A stretch of DNA of 64,000 bases. Source: Pseudophaeobacter arcticus DSM 23566. Lineage in GTDB: Bacteria > Pseudomonadota > Alphaproteobacteria > Rhodobacterales > Rhodobacteraceae. Where the stretch lies: assembly GCF_000473205.1 (NCBI RefSeq), contig NZ_AXBF01000004.1:124001-188000 (forward strand), written 5' to 3'. Each line of letters begins with the position of its first letter. The first letter of the stretch is position 1. Positions 1 through 8,994 of this stretch are shown here, one piece after another. The position numbers were made by a program, and so were the translations under genes. Under the pieces are notes generated by a model that did not search any database, was not told the DNA's origin, and was given only the letters and a program-made list of their open reading frames with translations.

Positions 1-90
1 CTCCACGCCCTTGAGTGTCAGCGCACGCGCCACCGCAAGGCCTGCGGGGCCCGCACCAATGAGACAGACTGTAGTTTCTGACTTCGACAT
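1..90 (-). CDS. N-terminus of an FAD/NAD(P)-dependent oxidoreductase (edge-truncated)
   Basis: Reading leftward from an ATG at 90, the first 30 codons give a short polar stretch and then a hydrophobic strand ending in GAGPAGLAVARAL, the dinucleotide-binding GxGxxG fold of flavin-dependent monooxygenases and related oxidoreductases. The rest lies outside the window, so the subfamily cannot be decided. An AraC regulator is encoded divergently about 280 bp away, an arrangement often seen for monooxygenase genes under AraC control, but regulation here is only inferred. The motif is seen directly; the monooxygenase reading is a guess. Confidence 0.7.
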   Translation of the reverse strand, partial: MSKSETTVCLIGAGPAGLAVARALTLKGVE

Positions 91-366
91 TATTGACCTT
101 CCTGTTTTTGTGTATTTTCCCGGCCCTCACTCAGGGAGGGGAGGGGGCCCAAACTCTCGGAAATCGGTTTGGGGCCAGGTATTCGGTCAAGATTGCCAGA
201 TTGAGCGGGCTGAAAAAGGCCAGCGGCGGCACACAAACGGACAATTTCGGACAGGAAACTGTCTTGTTGAGTGCCGCAAAACTGATACCCTGACCTCAAA
301 GGGAGAGAAACGATCAAAAATCTGGCAACAATACCGCCTCAGGTTCTGTTCTATACCAGCCAGGAG

Positions 367-1326
367 ATGCGGGAGCGCGGGTTTGATCTGGGGCAGAATG
401 CGCTGTGGCGCCCTGTCTACCGAATGGTGGTTGACGGCAACCGGCCGCAGGTCACTTTCAATCAGAGCCAGTCATTGATCCATGAGGCAATCCGCCTGGC
501 CAAAGATCCCGATCTTGGGCTCGCTGTCGGACGGCAGCAGAATTTTTCTTCCGCAGGATTGCTGAGCGCAGGTCTGCTAGCCTGTCAGACCCCGCTGGAT
601 GCGCTGCGTCTGGGCGCTAAATATCACCGTCTGACGGGCAGTATGCTGGATCTTCACCTGGTCGAAACAGCCAATGGAACCACCGCCCTGACCGCGTCTT
701 CCCGGGATCCGAATTCGCTGATTTTCCGTTTCCTGATCCAGGAGCTGTTCACCAATGTGGCGCAGATTGCGCGCTTTCTGTATCGCCACGGCAATCCGTT
801 GCAGCGGGTTGAGTTCACATTCAAGACCACCAACCCCGCGAATTTTCGCACCGCCTTCAATTGCCCGACGCTGTTTGGCGCATCAGAAAACCGCCTGATC
901 TTCAGCGCCCAAGCGCTGAGCGTTACGCTGGACACTGCGGATCCATTTGCCTTGAAATCCGTCGAAGAGGCCCTGAACAGCCTGATGGAACAGGAACGCT
1001 TCAAGCATACACTCGTGACCCACATCGAAAGCATTCTGCTCACGGAACTGGCTGAGACACCCTCGATTAGCGATATCGCCGACCGACTGGCGATGAGCGA
1101 ACGCAGCCTGCGCCGCAAACTTAGCGATGCTGGCACAAGCTACCGCGAACTGCTGTCCGGGGTCCGTCAGACCCGCGCCATGGAATTGATACGAGCGACA
1201 GATCTGCCCCTGAGCACTATCGCTCATATGCTAGGATTTGATGACACGCGCAGCCTTCGGCGCAATGTGAAGCTCTGGACGGGTCAATCCGCGAAGGCCC
1301 TGCGAAACGAAAGTGCCCCGGATTAA
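367..1326 (+). CDS. AraC-family transcriptional regulator (arabinose-binding-type N-terminal domain)
   Basis: About 320 residues. The N-terminal two thirds resembles the Arabinose_bd/OruR-type sensory domain. The C-terminal ~85 residues carry two helix-turn-helix units, first ISDIADRLAMSERSLRRKL and then the STIAHMLGFDDTRSLRR region. The annotated ATG has AGGAG directly against it with no spacer, which is a poor site. The frame stays open upstream and reads PPQVLFYTSQE, a typical beginning for this family, and a better Shine-Dalgarno (GGGAGAG, 301-307) lies further up without a normal start codon at the usual distance. The true start may therefore be upstream at a non-ATG codon. A likely target is the divergent flavoprotein gene at 1-90. 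Confidence 0.85.
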   Translation: MRERGFDLGQNALWRPVYRMVVDGNRPQVTFNQSQSLIHEAIRLAKDPDLGLAVGRQQNFSSAGLLSAGLLACQTPLDALRLGAKYHRLTGSMLDLHLVETANGTTALTASSRDPNSLIFRFLIQELFTNVAQIARFLYRHGNPLQRVEFTFKTTNPANFRTAFNCPTLFGASENRLIFSAQALSVTLDTADPFALKSVEEALNSLMEQERFKHTLVTHIESILLTELAETPSISDIADRLAMSERSLRRKLSDAGTSYRELLSGVRQTRAMELIRATDLPLSTIAHMLGFDDTRSLRRNVKLWTGQSAKALRNESAPD

Positions 1327-1483
1327 GAGCGCTTTCGTTGAAACCACAGCGCGCCGCCGACTTCCCACTCTGATCCGCAAGAACAGCTTATCGTGGAAGC
1401 TAGACCGCTCGGGTGCTCGGGTTCGCAACAAAACATACGCGCCACTTGGCACGACCGTTGGGCGCTTCTGGACGCGTGGGTGA

Positions 1484-1523
1484 GGCGGCATCCAATGCCC
1501 TGTCAGATGCCGCCTTTTTTCTT
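1484..1523 (+). terminator. Rho-independent terminator
   Basis: GGCGGCAT at 1484-1491 pairs with ATGCCGCC at 1507-1514 and is followed directly by six T residues on the plus strand. It lies between the plus-strand AraC gene and the convergent end of the minus-strand amidohydrolase operon. Only the plus strand has the T-run. Confidence 0.8.
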
Positions 1524-3363
1524 ATTGGTCCAGGAAGTCTTCGGCGCGATAGACCTCTTGCCCGCCGACCATGGTCAGCAGCACTTTGGTATCGCTGATG
1601 GCGCTGGGATCGATCTGGAACAGATCGCGGTCGATCACGATGAGGTCGGCCAGCTTGCCCGGTTCAATCGAGCCAATGTCCTGATCCATGTCCAGCGAAT
1701 AGGCCGCGTCGATGGTAAAGGCCCGCAGGGCGGTCGGCAGATCAAGACCAGGGTCGTCGCCCAGACGCCCGGCATAGGCCGGATCGGGGCTCTGGTCGTT
1801 TTCGCGGGTAATCGCCACTTCCATCGCAAACCATTCGTTCAGCGCATCGACGGGCCAATCGCTGCCAAAGGCGATCCGCGCCCCGGAGTCATGGAACTTG
1901 CCCGCTGTTTCGAGATAGGCGAAACGCTCGGGTCCGATGTAATCTTGAACAGTATCAATGGTGTCGGGTGCCCGCTTGCCCCATTGCATCGACAGGACTG
2001 GCTGTGCGCCCAGTTCGGCGAACCGGGCATAATCTGTCGGGTCCATCAATTCGCAATGGGCAAAGGCCGGACGGAATGCGGCATCGGGATGCAGGGCACG
2101 GGTGGCCTCCAGCGCGTTCAGCGCGACCGTGACTGCGCCGTCGCCATCGGCGTGCAGATGCACCCGCAACCCGGCCTCGGCAAAAGCCGCCATGACGCCG
2201 GTCAGCTGCGCTTCGCTGACATAAAGCGTGCCGCTATTGTCGCTTGGTTCAAAGACCGGGGCGTCATCGGTGCCGGTATTGTGCAGATAAGGCGCATTCA
2301 ACGCGCCATTCAGCGCCGGAGCCTGGATCACGCCATCCATGAACACCTTGGCCGTCCGCACGGACAGGCCCGGTGCCACCGCGCCCGGTGTGGTGTTGTA
2401 GGTGTCGCCAAGGGCGATCACCTTGGCGACGGCGGCGGCCGGATCGGCAGTCTCATCGGCAGAAACCACCGGGGCGAATTGCGCCCGTACGGTCAGCAGA
2501 CCCTCGTCGCGCAGGGTGTTGAACTGGGCAATGCCTTCGGGTCCTGCCGCTGCGTCCAGGATGGTGGTCACCCCCTGGGCACGGATAGCAGCAAGCGCGG
2601 CCTCCAGATTGGCGCGGTTCTTGATGGCCTGCAGATCGGCGGGTAAGTCGGGCGCTGCGCCGACGACCATCCAGATAGCACCATCCAGAAAGATGCCGGT
2701 CGCCAGGCCATCGGCATCGCGGATAATCTCACCATCGCTGGGATTGGGCGTATCACCGGTGATGCCGGCGGCGCTCAGGGCGGCACTGTTGGCCGCCATG
2801 GAATGAAAGTCGGTGGCAATGACAATGATCGGGCGTGCGGTCGGCACCTGGTCCAGGATCGCCGCAGTCAGATCGGCGCCGGCCGGTGTCATCGCCTGGC
2901 GGAACCAGCCGTTCACCCGCAGCCAAGTGGTGGGATCTGCCTCTGCCTCTGCCTCGGCACAGGCGGTGATCTTGGCCAGAACCTCCGCCACCGACAGCGG
3001 CGCGTAGTTCAGGTTGCAGGCCGTCAGCTGTGCGCCGCCGCCCATCGGATGCATGTGGCCGTCCACCAGACCCGGCATCAGCACCCGGCCCGACAGATCC
3101 ACCAGCTGCGTGGCGTCACCGATCAGGGCGTCAATGTCGGTGTTCGAGCCAACGGCCAGAATACGGCCATCCTTGACGGCGACGGCCTCGGCGAAATCTG
3201 CCTGATCGTTGACCGTATAGACAACACCGTTGTGAAAGACGGTATCGGCAATCTGCTGCGCGCTGGCTGGCAGAGCCAACAGAGCCAGCGCGGCGCCGGC
3301 CAGCAACTTTGTCAGCGTCCTGCGGCCGCGAGGATTGAAACCTGTAGTCTCTAAGGTGTCCAT
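1522..3363 (-). CDS. Exported YtcJ-type amidohydrolase (amidohydrolase_3 family)
   Basis: 613 residues. The N-terminus has an arginine pair (GRRTLTKLL), a hydrophobic stretch and an ASAQQ cleavage site, so it looks like a Tat-type signal peptide and periplasmic export is likely. The mature part shows family hallmarks: a metal-binding motif DGHMHP near residue 100, an HLHADGDGA segment near 400, FGSDWPVDALNEW near 500, and a C-terminal GSIEPGKLADLIVID strand. YtcJ-like proteins hydrolyse C-N bonds of amide or imide substrates through a metal centre; the substrate here is unknown. It is the last gene of the operon at 10642-1522, which also encodes a cytoplasmic paralogue, so one enzyme may act before uptake and the other after. 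Confidence 0.88.
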   Translation of the reverse strand: MDTLETTGFNPRGRRTLTKLLAGAALALLALPASAQQIADTVFHNGVVYTVNDQADFAEAVAVKDGRILAVGSNTDIDALIGDATQLVDLSGRVLMPGLVDGHMHPMGGGAQLTACNLNYAPLSVAEVLAKITACAEAEAEADPTTWLRVNGWFRQAMTPAGADLTAAILDQVPTARPIIVIATDFHSMAANSAALSAAGITGDTPNPSDGEIIRDADGLATGIFLDGAIWMVVGAAPDLPADLQAIKNRANLEAALAAIRAQGVTTILDAAAGPEGIAQFNTLRDEGLLTVRAQFAPVVSADETADPAAAVAKVIALGDTYNTTPGAVAPGLSVRTAKVFMDGVIQAPALNGALNAPYLHNTGTDDAPVFEPSDNSGTLYVSEAQLTGVMAAFAEAGLRVHLHADGDGAVTVALNALEATRALHPDAAFRPAFAHCELMDPTDYARFAELGAQPVLSMQWGKRAPDTIDTVQDYIGPERFAYLETAGKFHDSGARIAFGSDWPVDALNEWFAMEVAITRENDQSPDPAYAGRLGDDPGLDLPTALRAFTIDAAYSLDMDQDIGSIEPGKLADLIVIDRDLFQIDPSAISDTKVLLTMVGGQEVYRAEDFLDQ

Positions 3364-3405
3364 ATCTAGCTCCGTTATCCCATTGAAGTTTGTTACATTT
3401 CGTCG

Positions 3406-4983
3406 TCAATACCCAAGAGCCAGACCATCCTTGCGCGGGTCAGATCCGCCGATCAAAAGCCCGTCTGCCGTTATATTGATGGCCTGTGCACCACCCAGCG
3501 GTTTTTCAGCGACGCGCAGGTCGTGGCCCCGCGCCACCAGTTCGGCCCGCACCGCATCGTCATAGCCGCGTTCAATCTGCATTCCGTCAGGACCGGAAAA
3601 GCTGCGGGGCCCGTCGATGGCTTCCTGTACACCCATGCCGAAATCGACCCTATTGCTGACAAACCTCGCGTGGCCGCAGGGTTGATAGGCTCCACCCATC
3701 ACGCCAAAGCTGGTGCTGACCTTTCCGGCCTCGCGGATCATGCCGGGGATTATGGTATGGGCAGGACGCTTGCCGCCGCCAAGTTCATTGGGGTGCCCCG
3801 CGATCAGGTTGAAGCCCGCGCCGCGGTTCTGGAACAGCACCCCATGTTTGCTGCTGCACAGGCCCGAGCCAAAGGCGCTGTAGATCGAATAGATCAGCGA
3901 CACCGCCATGCGATCCTTGTCAACGACCGTGACATAGACCGTATCTTTGTGGACATGTTCGGTCAGCGGCGCCGCAGCTGCCATCGCCCGGCGCGGGTCA
4001 ATCAGCTCTGCCAGACTGGCCGCAGTCTGCGGGGCCAGCATATGGGCCAGCCTGGTGGTGTGGTCCGGGTCAGCAAGAAAGCGGTTTGAGGCATCATAGG
4101 CGAGCTTGGTGGCCTCTGCCTCCAGATGGGCGCGCTCAACGCCGTAGGGATCCAGCGCGGCGATGTTGAAATGCGACAGGATGTTGAGCAGCAGGATCGC
4201 AGTGGCCCCCCGTCCATTGGGCGGATGTTCGCACAGCTCGATGCCGCTATAGGTACCGCTGACCGGATCGCTCCAGTCACAGCTGACCGCAGCCAGATCG
4301 TCCAGGGTGTGAACCCCGCCCGCCGCCTGTAGCGAGGTGATCAGGTCATCGGCAACTTCTCCCTCGTAAAAACCGGCGCGCCCATTGGCGGCAACCTGGC
4401 GCAACAATTCGGCCTGTCCGGGAGCGCGGAACACCTGGCCAAGCCGTGGGGGTTCACCATCAAACAGATAGGCCTGTCGCGCGGCTCCCGCCAGTTTGCG
4501 CGTGCGCATTGCCCAATCAAAGGCCGAGCGCGGCCCGACCGGCACGCCTTCTTCGGCGTAGCGGATGGAGGGTCTGAGCGAAGCTTCCAGACCAAGATGA
4601 CCCCAATCATCGGAAAGACGGCAGAAGGCATCCACCGCCCCCGGCATGGTCACGGTGTCAATTCCCCAGTCGGGCATGGCGGTCAGCCCCTTGGCCCGCA
4701 TCGCCTCGGCATCCGCTGCCTTGGGCGCCCGTCCCGACCCGTTCAATGCGACAATCTTCTCCTGCCCTGCCGGTTTCAGCAAGACAAAGCAATCCCCGCC
4801 GAGCCCGGCCATATGTGGTTCGCAGAGCCCAAGCAGGACGGCCGCCGCAATGGCAGCATCCGCGGCATTGCCGCCGCTTTCCAGCAGTTCAATGGCGACT
4901 TTCACCGCCAGCGGGTGAGAGGTGGCACACATGCCATTGGTGGCAAAGACCGGCGATCTGCCGGGCAGTTGAAAATCACGCAT
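3406..4983 (-). CDS. Gamma-glutamyltransferase family hydrolase (cytosolic YwrD type)
   Basis: 525 residues from the ATG at 4983, chosen because the conserved start MRDFQLPGRSPVFATNGM follows and because the longer frame would overlap the preceding gene. Family features are present: GGNAADAAIAAA near the N-terminus, HMAGLGGDCFV, and the autocleavage region KDTVYVTVVDKD, whose threonine would become the N-terminal nucleophile of the small subunit. No signal peptide is visible, unlike periplasmic GGTs. The enzyme would cleave or transfer gamma-glutamyl groups from amines or peptides. Its place between a polyamine-type ABC transporter and an amidohydrolase suggests use of gamma-glutamylated or N-acylated amines, but that is inference. 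Confidence 0.88.
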   Translation of the reverse strand: MRDFQLPGRSPVFATNGMCATSHPLAVKVAIELLESGGNAADAAIAAAVLLGLCEPHMAGLGGDCFVLLKPAGQEKIVALNGSGRAPKAADAEAMRAKGLTAMPDWGIDTVTMPGAVDAFCRLSDDWGHLGLEASLRPSIRYAEEGVPVGPRSAFDWAMRTRKLAGAARQAYLFDGEPPRLGQVFRAPGQAELLRQVAANGRAGFYEGEVADDLITSLQAAGGVHTLDDLAAVSCDWSDPVSGTYSGIELCEHPPNGRGATAILLLNILSHFNIAALDPYGVERAHLEAEATKLAYDASNRFLADPDHTTRLAHMLAPQTAASLAELIDPRRAMAAAAPLTEHVHKDTVYVTVVDKDRMAVSLIYSIYSAFGSGLCSSKHGVLFQNRGAGFNLIAGHPNELGGGKRPAHTIIPGMIREAGKVSTSFGVMGGAYQPCGHARFVSNRVDFGMGVQEAIDGPRSFSGPDGMQIERGYDDAVRAELVARGHDLRVAEKPLGGAQAINITADGLLIGGSDPRKDGLALGY

Positions 4984-5072
4984 TCGGGTCACATTCTTGG
5001 AGGCTGTAAGATATCGGCCCAACAGGGCCGTGTTGGGACCTGCCCCAGGTCTCGCCGAGGCAGGTCGTTTGG

Positions 5073-6098
5073 TTACTTCAGCAGGTCGGTCCAGATTTTG
5101 GTATAAATACTGTTGACCTCTGGCGCGCAGGTTGTCTGCCATCCGCCCGCTGCCTGGAATTCTTCCGGGATATTCAGCTCAGGCGCTTCCTTCAGTTCCG
5201 GCCGCATGAAGGCTTCGGAGCCTTTGATGCCATTGGAATAGGTCGCAAAGTTCGAGATCAGCGCGGCATTTTCCGGTGCCATGATGAAGTTCAGGAACTG
5301 CTTGGCTGCTTCGGGATGGGGCGCGTCAGCAAGGATCGCAGCGCTATCCATAAAGATGCTGTAGCCTTCCTTGGCAAAACCATACTGGATATCGGGGTTG
5401 ATTTCGCGCGCCCGGAAAGAGGCGCCGTTGTAATAGAATTGCGCCAGCGTATCGCGGCTGTCCATCTTTTCGATGCCGTAATCCATCGACAACCAGTGTT
5501 GCTTGGCATCCACCAGCTGGTCGCGGACGGTTTTCAGGAAGGCCAAATCATCGGTGCACCATTCGCCGCCCGTATAGCGGATTGCGGCATACATCACATC
5601 GTTCATTTCAGGCGCGACGTTGATCTTGCCTTTCAGCTCCTCTGGCGGGTCGAGCCAGATCGCATTGGTGTTGACATCACCCGAGTAGTACTTGGTCGCA
5701 ACCACCGGGCCGATTGTACCCCATTGCCACGGCACCGAATAGTGACGTCCTTCATCCCAGGGCACATCAACCCAGCGGGGATCCATGTTGGAGAAGTTTT
5801 CCATTTGATCAGGCCGGGATTCCAGCAGCAGCCCCTCTGAAATCCAGATCGGCATGAAGTTGGCCGATGGAACCACAATGTCAAAGCCCGACCCGCCAGC
5901 ACGCACCTTGGCCAGCGCGGTGTCGTTGGAATCGTAGTCGGTCACAGTCACATGGACGCCGGTCTCGGCTTCGAATTTTTCCAGAAGTTCCGGGCTTGTG
6001 TAGTTACCCCAGTTGTACAGGGCCAGATCGCCATCGGCCTGGGCCATTGTGGCCATAAGTGTCAGGGTAGACACGCTCGCTATCATTTTGAAGGTCAT
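5073..6098 (-). CDS. Spermidine/putrescine-type ABC transporter substrate-binding protein (PotD/PotF-like)
   Basis: 341 residues with a signal peptide ending near AQADG and a mature start LALYNWGNYTSPELLEKFE, the usual opening of PotD/PotF-like binding proteins. The YDSNDTALAKV and FDIVVPSANFMP strands also match the family. A strong AAGGAGAG site precedes the ATG. It follows two permease genes and an ATPase gene, so the transporter is complete. The family binds polyamines, but many members near catabolic genes bind other cationic or amino compounds. The ligand is likely the substrate of the accompanying amidohydrolases or GGT. Confidence 0.9.
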   Translation of the reverse strand: MTFKMIASVSTLTLMATMAQADGDLALYNWGNYTSPELLEKFEAETGVHVTVTDYDSNDTALAKVRAGGSGFDIVVPSANFMPIWISEGLLLESRPDQMENFSNMDPRWVDVPWDEGRHYSVPWQWGTIGPVVATKYYSGDVNTNAIWLDPPEELKGKINVAPEMNDVMYAAIRYTGGEWCTDDLAFLKTVRDQLVDAKQHWLSMDYGIEKMDSRDTLAQFYYNGASFRAREINPDIQYGFAKEGYSIFMDSAAILADAPHPEAAKQFLNFIMAPENAALISNFATYSNGIKGSEAFMRPELKEAPELNIPEEFQAAGGWQTTCAPEVNSIYTKIWTDLLK

Positions 6099-6124
6099 TG
6101 TACTCTCCTTGTTGGTGGTTCTCG

Positions 6125-6934
6125 CTATTTTTTCTTGCGACTTATTATGTAGAAAACGGTGATCAGCAGGACTGACAGCAGCAGCAGCGATGCGGCAGCG
6201 GCGTTGACCTCGGGGGTCATGTCGCGTCGCAACTGACCCAGCATGTAGGTCGGCAGGGTCTCTTGCCCGGCAGATTTGACCAATTCTGTGATCACCACGT
6301 CATCGAGCGACACCACGAAGGCCAGCATGAAACCGGCCAAAATGCCCGGCCACATGTTTGGCAGGGTGACGTGGCGAAAGGTTTGCCAGGGGCCCGCGTA
6401 AAGATCGGAGGCCGCTGTTTCCAGGGTCAGATCCATGCCCTCCAGGCGAGCCCGGATCGGCAGATAGGCGAAGGGGATACAAAACGCCGAGTGGGCGATA
6501 ATCAGATAGGCCGGACCAGAATAGCCGGTCCAAACCCTGATCTGGGCAAAGACGATCAGCAAGGCAATCGCCGTCACGATTTCGGGCACCATTAGCGGCT
6601 GGTTCAGAATTGCAAATTTGAACGTCATGCCGCGATAGGGAGCAGTCCGCGTCATCGCGATGGCCGCCATGGTGGCCATTGTGGTTGCCGTCAGCCCGGC
6701 AATGGCGGCGACATAGACCGATGTCTGCGCTGCTGCGATGATCTTCTCGTTCTGCCAAGCCATTTCGAACCAGCGCAGCGAGAAGCCGCCCCAAACTCCC
6801 ATTGAAGAGGTGGCATTGAATGCAAAGATCACCAGCACAATGATCGGCAGATAGAGCATCACAAAGACTGTAGCGGCAATCAGGCCAAAGCCGGGTTGTG
6901 ATTTGATGGCAAAGACTTTTTTACTAGTGACCAT
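6125..6934 (-). CDS. ABC transporter permease, PotC-like
   Basis: 269 residues with about six membrane helices. The cytoplasmic loop EGMDLTLETAASDLYAGPWQTF is the EAA coupling motif contacted by the ATPase. Overall it looks like PotC/PotI: an N-terminal helix, then FSLRWFEMAWQN before the periplasmic region. The start overlaps the end of the upstream permease gene by 11 nt, so the two permeases are translationally coupled. It forms the heterodimeric channel with the product of 6924-7847. Confidence 0.9.
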   Translation of the reverse strand: MVTSKKVFAIKSQPGFGLIAATVFVMLYLPIIVLVIFAFNATSSMGVWGGFSLRWFEMAWQNEKIIAAAQTSVYVAAIAGLTATTMATMAAIAMTRTAPYRGMTFKFAILNQPLMVPEIVTAIALLIVFAQIRVWTGYSGPAYLIIAHSAFCIPFAYLPIRARLEGMDLTLETAASDLYAGPWQTFRHVTLPNMWPGILAGFMLAFVVSLDDVVITELVKSAGQETLPTYMLGQLRRDMTPEVNAAAASLLLLSVLLITVFYIISRKKK

Positions 6935-7847
6935 GGGAGCCTCCGCGCGACGCGTTCCGAATGTAGAAAACCAGTGCCACGGTGACGATCAGCAATAGCG
7001 TGATCGACAGCGCCGCCCCGAGGGGCCAGTTTCGACCCTGTCCGAACTGAAGTTCAATTAGATTGCCCATCATCATGTTCTTGCCACCGCCCAGAACCCG
7101 CGGCGTTACATAGGCACCGATCGCGGGGATGAAGACGAGGATGCTGCCGGCGATGATCCCGGCCTTGGAGGACGGAATGACGACATGGCGCAAGACCTGC
7201 AACCGACTGGCGTAGAGGTCATAGCCCGCTTCGACAAAGCAGAAGTCGAACTTTTCAAGACTGGCATAGATCGGCAGTACCATCAGCGGCAGGTAGACAT
7301 AGACCAACCCCAGCAGAACCGCGCCGGTTGTGAACAGCATCTGGATCGGCTCATCGATTACCCCGGCCCAGATCAGCGTGTTGTTGATGAACCCCTGATT
7401 GCTGAGAAAACCAAGGATGGCAAAGGTGCGCACCAGAAGGTTGGTCCAGAACGGAATGGTGATCAGCAACAGCCACAGATCGCGTGATTTTGGCGGACGA
7501 GTGGCAATGAAGTAGGCGGTCGGAAAACCAACTGCCAAGGCCAGGATCGTCGTCATCAGCGCCAATCGGATCGAGCGCCAGAAAATCTGGATATTGGCAT
7601 CGGCGAGGACCAGATTGCCGTCAAAAATGTCGCGCTCGACCAGAACGTTGGTCCACCCCTCCAGCGAGAACTGCCAGAGTTTGACGTCGCCGAAATCGCC
7701 TTTCACCATGAAGGAGTAGAGCAGTACGACCAACAGTGGGCCAACCGATGCGCAGAAAATCGTGATCAGCGCGGGTGCCGACAACAGCCAGCGTCGCCGA
7801 ACACTGGCGGCCCGAATTATCGCAGCGTTTTCAGAGGCATTCGTCAT
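6924..7847 (-). CDS. ABC transporter permease, PotB-like
   Basis: 307 residues with about six transmembrane segments, the first near residues 20-45. The EAA-type loop near residue 200 (FVEAGYDLYASRLQVLRHVVIP) and the end of the protein match PotB/PotH permeases. It starts 1 nt after the ATPase gene stops and overlaps the next permease, giving a tightly packed transporter operon. Confidence 0.9.
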   Translation of the reverse strand: MTNASENAAIIRAASVRRRWLLSAPALITIFCASVGPLLVVLLYSFMVKGDFGDVKLWQFSLEGWTNVLVERDIFDGNLVLADANIQIFWRSIRLALMTTILALAVGFPTAYFIATRPPKSRDLWLLLITIPFWTNLLVRTFAILGFLSNQGFINNTLIWAGVIDEPIQMLFTTGAVLLGLVYVYLPLMVLPIYASLEKFDFCFVEAGYDLYASRLQVLRHVVIPSSKAGIIAGSILVFIPAIGAYVTPRVLGGGKNMMMGNLIELQFGQGRNWPLGAALSITLLLIVTVALVFYIRNASRGGSHGH

Positions 7848-7848
7848 T

Positions 7849-8994
7849 TCAATCCCTCAAAATGCGGGCGGCGCCCTGGGTAACTGACAGGCCGACCTTT
7901 TGACCTGCCACAAAGCGCGTCGTCGCCCCAACTGCATTCTGTTCGCGCACCACAAAGGGAGAGCCATCGGCCAACTCGGTGTGATAGTGGGTGTCGGTGC
8001 CAAAAAACACCGCATTGGTGACCGTGACGGCGATGTCGCCGGGTTCCGGAATCTCGTGCAGGGTGGCGTGTTCGGGACGCACGACCACGGTGACACCGGA
8101 CCCGACCATGGGCGGGGCAGTCACGCTGGCCTGCAATCCGGCACCAGCCGCCAGGGTGACCTGGGCGGTGTTCTCCGCCACCGCATCGACCACCGCAGGC
8201 AGGAAGTTGGATTCGCCAATGAAATCGGCGACAAAGCGGGTCGCCGGCTGATTGTAGATTTCATTCGGTGTGCCGACCTGCAAGATGGCACCTTTGCTCA
8301 TCACCGCGATGCGATCCGACATGGTCAGGGCTTCTTCCTGATCATGGGTCACAAAGACAAAGGTGATGCCGGTCTGGGACTGCAGGCGTTTCAGTTCGAT
8401 CTGCATGTCCTTGCGCAGCTTATAGTCGAGCGCCGACAAAGGTTCGTCCAGCAGCAAGACCTTTGGACGCGGGGCCAGGGCGCGCGCCAGGGCGACGCGC
8501 TGCTGTTGCCCGCCCGAAAGCTGTGAGGTCTGGCGGTCCTTGAGGTTCTCCATTTGCACCAGGCGCAGCATTTCGGCCACCCGGTCGGCGATTTCGGCCT
8601 TGGGTGTCCCCAGCATTTTCAGGCCAAAGCCAATGTTCTGGGCGACGGTCATATGTGCAAACAGCGCGTAGTTCTGGAACACCGTGTTGATTGGCCGCTT
8701 GAAGGGCGGCAGCAGAGCGATATCGTCGCCGTGCAGCAAAATCTGACCATCGGTGGGAAAGTCGAACCCCGCGATCAGCCGTAGCAGCGTGGTCTTGCCG
8801 CAGCCCGACGGGCCAAGCAGGGTAAAGAACTCGTTCTCGGCAATCGCCACATCAATATTGGCCAGGGCCGTGACGGCGGCGCTTCCCACCCCGAACTGCT
8901 TTTGCAGGCCGCGCACATCAACTGCGAATTGCCGGGACTGGTCCTGGGGTGTCTGGAGTTCGGCGATCATTGTGTTATCTGTCTCATGTTTCAT
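7849..8994 (-). CDS. ABC transporter ATP-binding protein, PotA-like
   Basis: About 381 residues. Walker [10 protein letters not shown] lies at about 61-69, the Q-loop in TVFQNYALF near 108, signature LSGGQQQR at about 160-167, Walker [12 protein letters not shown] near 181, and the switch histidine in VTHDQEEA near 218. The C-terminal ~90 residues form a TOBE-type regulatory domain as in PotA and other importers of the CUT1/Pot group. The start is uncertain: ATGs at 8994 and 8970 and a GTG at 9003 share the frame, and none has a clear Shine-Dalgarno. I use 8994, which overlaps the upstream amidohydrolase stop by 11 nt. Confidence 0.9.
   Translation of the reverse strand: MKHETDNTMIAELQTPQDQSRQFAVDVRGLQKQFGVGSAAVTALANIDVAIAENEFFTLLGPSGCGKTTLLRLIAGFDFPTDGQILLHGDDIALLPPFKRPINTVFQNYALFAHMTVAQNIGFGLKMLGTPKAEIADRVAEMLRLVQMENLKDRQTSQLSGGQQQRVALARALAPRPKVLLLDEPLSALDYKLRKDMQIELKRLQSQTGITFVFVTHDQEEALTMSDRIAVMSKGAILQVGTPNEIYNQPATRFVADFIGESNFLPAVVDAVAENTAQVTLAAGAGLQASVTAPPMVGSGVTVVVRPEHATLHEIPEPGDIAVTVTNAVFFGTDTHYHTELADGSPFVVREQNAVGATTRFVAGQKVGLSVTQGAARILRD

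Noticed and set aside
1393..2646. 417-codon open frame on the plus strand
   Set aside because: It lies antisense to the clear amidohydrolase gene at 1522-3363, has no ribosome site and its product has no recognisable motif. High GC creates such frames.
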